Shown here: positions 60,315 to 64,000 of the stretch, one piece after another
How the letters are laid out: every line of letters starts with the position of its first letter
Position numbering within the stretch: position 1 is the first letter of the stretch
NCBI GenBank assembly: GCA_009869945.1
Contig: WIXG01000160.1
Coordinates: 1-64,000 of the forward strand
DNA length: 64,000 bases
From: Mesaphorura yosii
Lineage: Eukaryota > Arthropoda > Collembola > Poduromorpha > Tullbergiidae
Direction of reading: 5' to 3'
Position numbers and translations under genes: made by a program
The notes under the pieces: generated by a model
Seen by the model: the letters and a program-made list of their open reading frames with translations, nothing else
The model's database searches: none
What the model was told of the DNA's origin: nothing

Positions 60315-60618
60315 TTACTTTCCGTATCCGCCGCCGTAGCCCTCCGTCTTGCCGACGTATCCGCAGATGTAGACTGGGCCAGCTGCGCCACCTCCCTTGC
60401 CTGGACCGTGTCCGTGTCCGCCACCACCGCCACCACCTCCGTAGCCTCTCTTCACTCGACTGCTCTCCGCAGCGTCGCTATCACTCTCATCGGCCCTGCA
60501 CAGGCACACGGAGCCAATCACCAACACCAACATCAGGATTGCCTGAGAAAGAATCCAGGATTAGCTCGGGATTAATTGGAACGCAGTTTAATTGACTTTG
60601 ACTTACGAATTTGTTCAT
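60315..60618 (-). CDS. Gly/His-rich prepropeptide 4
   Basis: Minus strand, exons 60618-60607 (MNKF, GTAAGT donor) and 60542-60315, phase 0, 79 residues. Signal peptide about 1-20 (AILMLVLVIGSVCLC core). The acidic propeptide DESDSDAAESS ends in RVKR at residue 36. The mature peptide of about 43 residues has GYGG, GHGHGPGKGGGA, GPVYICGYVG and KTEGYGGGYGK. The usual Phe before Cys is Ile here. There is no intron at KEG, unlike genes 1 and 3. Its nearest paralogue is gene 5 (shared MNK start exon, KTEG and same intron position). Function unknown; secretion and furin-type cleavage are inferred. Confidence 0.85.
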
Positions 60619-60695
60619 CTTGGACTCAATTTCTTCTTGCTTTGCAAACAGAGCTCGAGAAACAACTGATACACGGATACGTATACCACTTTTGT

Positions 60696-60702
60696 ATTTA
60701 TA
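60696..60702 (-). promoter_or_regulatory. TATA box of prepropeptide 4
   Basis: TATAAAT on the minus strand about 80 bp before the ATG at 60618. Confidence 0.6.
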
Positions 60703-61079
60703 GTGTGACACCTCGAAGGAAACAAATTAAATCACTGCACCAATTAATTAAATGTGGGCCGACAACGACACTTTCAGTTTCAGTTCCATTCAGTGCAGCG
60801 CCGTGAAGAATGAAAGATCCGCTTTCGTAATCTTTAATTAACTTTTGTACCAACAAAAGCTCAAAGGGACAATAGCAAATAGAGCACAGATGCACTTTTG
60901 TCTCCGCATCTTCCCACATGTAATCTGAACGTCTGACTTTTGTAACTTTTGTTTGTGTTGTTTTGTGGCGAGATTTCTAAAAGCTGGTGGTCGATTTCTT
61001 ACGCCATCAATTCCTCAATTACACAACTCTCAATTTCAGATTTGCGGAGGAAGCAATAAACAAGATTCGTCGATTCGTG

Positions 61080-61086
61080 TATAAAT
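61080..61086 (+). promoter_or_regulatory. TATA box of prepropeptide 5
   Basis: TATAAAT about 90 bp before the ATG at 61174. Confidence 0.6.
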
Positions 61087-61173
61087 TCGGACCGTCGATG
61101 GAGTGAATATCTCAGTCCAAATTCTCGCATCTTGCAGATTGCATCTACTTGTGCGCATCACGCAAACTCCAAA

Positions 61174-61467
61174 ATGAACAAACTCGTAAGACCTTCGCCA
61201 TCTTCGTGAGACCCCTCAATTTTGCAATTTAGTCAATCAGTAACTTACTTTTTGCAGGTTATTTTCGTTCTCTTGGCACTCGTCATCAATGCCTGCTTCG
61301 GCGCCGCCATCGACGAGGAGTCTAGCGCTTCGTCCAGAGTGAAGCGAGGCTACGGAGGTGGTGGTGGACACGGCCACGGCCCAGGCAAGGGAGGCGGCGC
61401 TTCGGGCCCAGTCTATTTCTGCGGATACGTCGGCAAGACGGAGGGCTACGGCGGATACGGCAAATAA
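61174..61467 (+). CDS. Gly/His-rich prepropeptide 5
   Basis: Exons 61174-61185 (MNKL) and 61258-61467, phase 0, 73 residues. Signal peptide about 1-19 (VIFVLLALVINACFG), acidic propeptide IDEESSASS ending RVKR at residue 34, and a mature peptide of about 39 residues: GYGGGGGHGHGPGKGGGA, GPVYFCGYVG, KTEGYGGYGK. This is the most compact member and a good reference for the family. It forms a divergent pair with gene 4. AATAAA is at about 61519. Confidence 0.87.
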
Positions 61468-61665
61468 ACTGAATCTCGACTCGGCACACATTTTGTTAAC
61501 CAAAGCGGAATTTAAAATCGAATAAATCTTATACGTAGGCACTGCATTAAACAAACAAGAGTCAAAAATCATTTTATTTCATAACAAGTCAGGAACAAAA
61601 TTGGCAATACAAAAATATTACAGAGTGTTTGCTAGCATAATAATAAATAGTGGCAAATTTTATTG

Positions 61666-63922
61666 TCAGAAGTCGAATTGGATGTCAAGCTCTTGGTCGA
61701 GAGTAGGCAGCTCTTCTTTAACGTGCACCACGCGCGTCTGCTCCTCAAGATAAGGGTTGTTCAAGAAAGATGGAGGATTCATCTGCAGCTGTTGCTCCAA
61801 ACTGCGAAGACTCACGTTGCCAAATCCTAGCAAAATCAATTTCATAATTAGTATCTGCTGGTTTAGAATTTATGGATTTGACACTCTTACTCAATTGCCC
61901 AAAATGATTCACAAACTCATTCTGGAGCTTCATTGGATTAGGATCGGAATTTCTGATTGGCTTATCAAGCAAGTCGTTCAGATTCAGGAAACAGCCGCTG
62001 GCGCCCCCGACGCCCACATTCTCCTGCGTCTTTTCTTCTCGTGAGTTTGAGTCCGAAATTCTTTGCAGGGGCGGCGGAGCTGGTATCGGCATCTTCGAAT
62101 TCCAGTTACGCGTATTGAAATCTACGTCTGAGCAGGGAGTGAGTCTTGGCATCGACGGAAGCGCTCGTTCCAGTCGGTGGAGGGCCTGTGGAGTGCGCGG
62201 GTACTCCGTGGCGAGATTCTTCACCACTCGTCTCTTTTGATAGCCGGCTACGCCTGCTGTTGACACCCTTTCCTGTTGCATCTGCTCTTTTCGCTGCTGC
62301 ACATTCTTAATTAGACTCGTCGCAGAGATCAAATTCCCAAGGCGCTTCAAGCCAGACAGTGCTGGAGGCGGCGGCGGCGTGAATTCGGCCGAGTTTGGAT
62401 TGTTGCCGACGTGGCACCTGAGCATGTGTTCCTTCTTGCCCTGAATGGTCGCGAACGCCTGAGGACACGACGTGCAGTTGTGCACCAACTTTCTTCTCTT
62501 GGGAGTGAAATTGCTTTGGGTCTCCATGCTGGTGGTTGGATTCTCGCTGTTGGGCCGTGGCGGAGTGGAATTATTGACTGGAACTGTTGCGAGTAGCAAA
62601 ATAGGAACAATTTGTACCTGCTGACCATCTGCATTCGCCCTACCAGCATTTGCGATGTTTGCATTCAGAATATCGGTCAGTCGCTGCGGGTCGAACTGGT
62701 TGTTAATCGCAAATGAAGAAGCAGGCATTGATGGCATTGGAAATATTGACCTTGACATTGGCATAGACATTGCTGGCACGATTGATTTGGCTGGAGGAGT
62801 CTGAGTCTTGATCGGATTCGGAATTTCTCTTGCAAGGCGCCGAAGCGTCTTCTTGCGAGTGACGGATGTCCGAAGTCGATTTTGTCCAAATGTTTTGTCA
62901 TCCAGCAGCATTTCGAGCGTCATGTTCTCGACCTTGGCTTTGCTGATGGTGGTTTGACTTTGATCATGAGGTTCGTGAGCTTGTGAACTTTCAGCAGGCA
63001 CAGGTGACAAAAGGTCTGTACTCGAGTCAGTCTTATTCTCTTGAGATAGGAACTCCGAATTCAAGTGGTCCATATGCTGCTCTAAATCCATGTCGGCCAA
63101 ATCTCCGTTGATATGTTGCCCAACATCTTCACCGTACAATGGAGAGAAGTTCGAGGAGAGTCCGGAAGGTGAAGGTGACGGAGGCACTTCTTCGATGATC
63201 AGGTCGTCATAATTGTCGTACTCGTAGTCGTACTCGTCGGTGCAGTTGTACACGTCTTCCAGAATTGAGGAAGGTTTGGCTATTGAAATTCTGCAAGAGA
63301 GAGAGACAATGATCTGGTGGGTGAGTCATTTCTCAGGCATTCTCTTTTTCATCATCATCGTCAACTCGTGCAATGCAAAATTACGTAAAATGATTCATTC
63401 ATCTTACTTTGGCTTTGCATTCGCGTCTTCCTCGTCCTCCTCCAATTCGACGCTGATAATTGAATCCGATGATTCAAGGCTTTCGAACGTCTCATAGCAC
63501 TCCAGTTCCAAGCCCGATTGCTCAAACTCGCCCTCGCCGCCTTCGCCTGGTGCCGTGTGCATGTCCTTTTCGGGAAGCCATGGCGCAGGCGGCAGAGGTT
63601 TATTGTCAACAGAGTTCAGTTTGATGGTGAAATCCTTCCGTTTAACAGGTGTGCTTTCCTCAGCTCTGAAACCAGAAGGCAAAACCTTGCAAAAACTGAA
63701 AGTCCGAAAAACCGAATACGGTTCGAGTATACCGGACCGAGTTGAGACAAAAACAAAAAAACATACACTACAAAGTTCCTGATGCTCTTACCCTGTGAGA
63801 TCAATTTCAGGATCAGGATGCGAGGCGCGCATGTGTTTCATGAGATCACGGACTCGAGGAACCACTGATGAACAATACTGACATTGGATCCAAGTCCGGT
63901 TGAACTCGAGCTCCTTGTCCAT
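61666..63922 (-). CDS. Acidic C2H2 zinc-finger protein, function unknown
   Basis: Predicted 649-residue protein on the minus strand from exons 63922-63792, 63665-63408, 63290-61891 and 61826-61666 (phases 2, 2, 1). Exon 1 starts MDKELEFNRTW and holds a C2H2 finger (CQYCSSVVPRVRDLMKH). Exon 2 and the start of exon 3 are strongly acidic (ELEEDEEDANAK; DEYDYEYDNYDD). A second finger (CTSCPQAFATIQGKKEH) lies mid-protein, followed by a basic, Gln-rich segment. The last intron has a textbook branch site (TACTAAT) and acceptor; using it replaces a spurious readthrough end by a conserved-looking acidic C-terminus (ELPTLDQELDIQFDF). AATAAA follows immediately after the stop. The acidic/hydrophobic C-terminus could be a transactivation domain. 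Further 5' exons could lie beyond the window. Confidence 0.75.
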
Positions 63923-64000
63923 CGAAATGCGGGTGCAAATGCAAAGCGCAAATCACTGATCACGATCACATGCACATGCTTGCTGATTATGGACGAGGCT

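Larger units (their letters stand above)
60619..61173. other. Divergent intergenic region between peptide genes 4 and 5
   Basis: About 555 bp with a TATA box for each gene (minus 60696-60702; plus 61080-61086). Probable regulatory DNA for the most similar pair of the cluster. No gene is seen. Confidence 0.55.

Noticed and set aside
1-64000. Transposons, CRISPR arrays, integrated viral sequence
   Set aside because: No transposase, reverse transcriptase or integrase motif, no long terminal or inverted repeat pair and no regularly spaced repeat array was seen.

Overview
This is a window of an arthropod, almost certainly insect, nuclear genome. Evidence: an engrailed/invected homeobox pair, an Ebony-type beta-alanyl amine synthetase, two ZAD zinc-finger genes (an insect-expanded family), short GT-AG introns (mostly 60-130 bp in the dense part), TATA boxes and AATAAA signals. 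The species is not recognisable from sequence alone. Small introns and tight packing suggest a compact genome. I see no transposon, CRISPR array, rRNA or convincing tRNA.

Layout. (1) 1-39 kb is a gene-poor developmental domain holding two engrailed-family genes that converge tail to tail: engrailed (+, 9987-13436) and invected (-, 28806-17024), with about 10 kb of non-coding DNA outside each and 3.6 kb between their 3' ends. The minus gene has a 6-nt microexon at 20015-20020 encoding Arg-Ser, the hexapod invected 'RS' signature. (2) 39.3-42.3 kb is ebony (+). (3) 42.6-44.2 kb is EME1 (+), a MUS81 partner. (4) 44.6-48.4 kb is a large C2H2 zinc-finger protein (+) with 14 fingers and Gln-rich linkers. 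(5) 48.8-54.7 kb is a tandem pair of ZAD-C2H2 genes (+) with identical intron phases. They flank a small secreted protein resembling protease inhibitor family I78. (6) 54.8-55.1 kb (-) is a previously hidden two-exon gene for a 72-residue single-pass membrane protein. (7) 55.6-56.3 kb is a two-finger C2H2 protein (+). (8) 56.4-61.5 kb is a cluster of five paralogous prepropeptide genes on both strands. (9) 61.7-63.9 kb (-) is an acidic C2H2 protein of unknown role.

The best candidate for an undescribed system is the 56.4-61.5 kb cluster. Each gene encodes a signal peptide, a short propeptide ending in a furin-type R-x-K/R-R site, and a Gly/His-rich mature peptide with a conserved core (GGGA[A/S]GP[V/I]Y[F/I]CGY[V/I]G) and a single cysteine. 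Three of the five have coding-consistent alternative 3' ends: a 100-residue cationic tail, an unrelated acidic peptide plus a Gly-rich cassette, and a GC-AG intron whose retention would add a hydrophobic C-terminus. I do not recognise the family. A secreted defence, metal-binding or structural peptide are all possible.

All splice junctions were read by eye from GT/GC-AG sites, reading phase and homology. Start codons and untranslated exons are the least certain parts.
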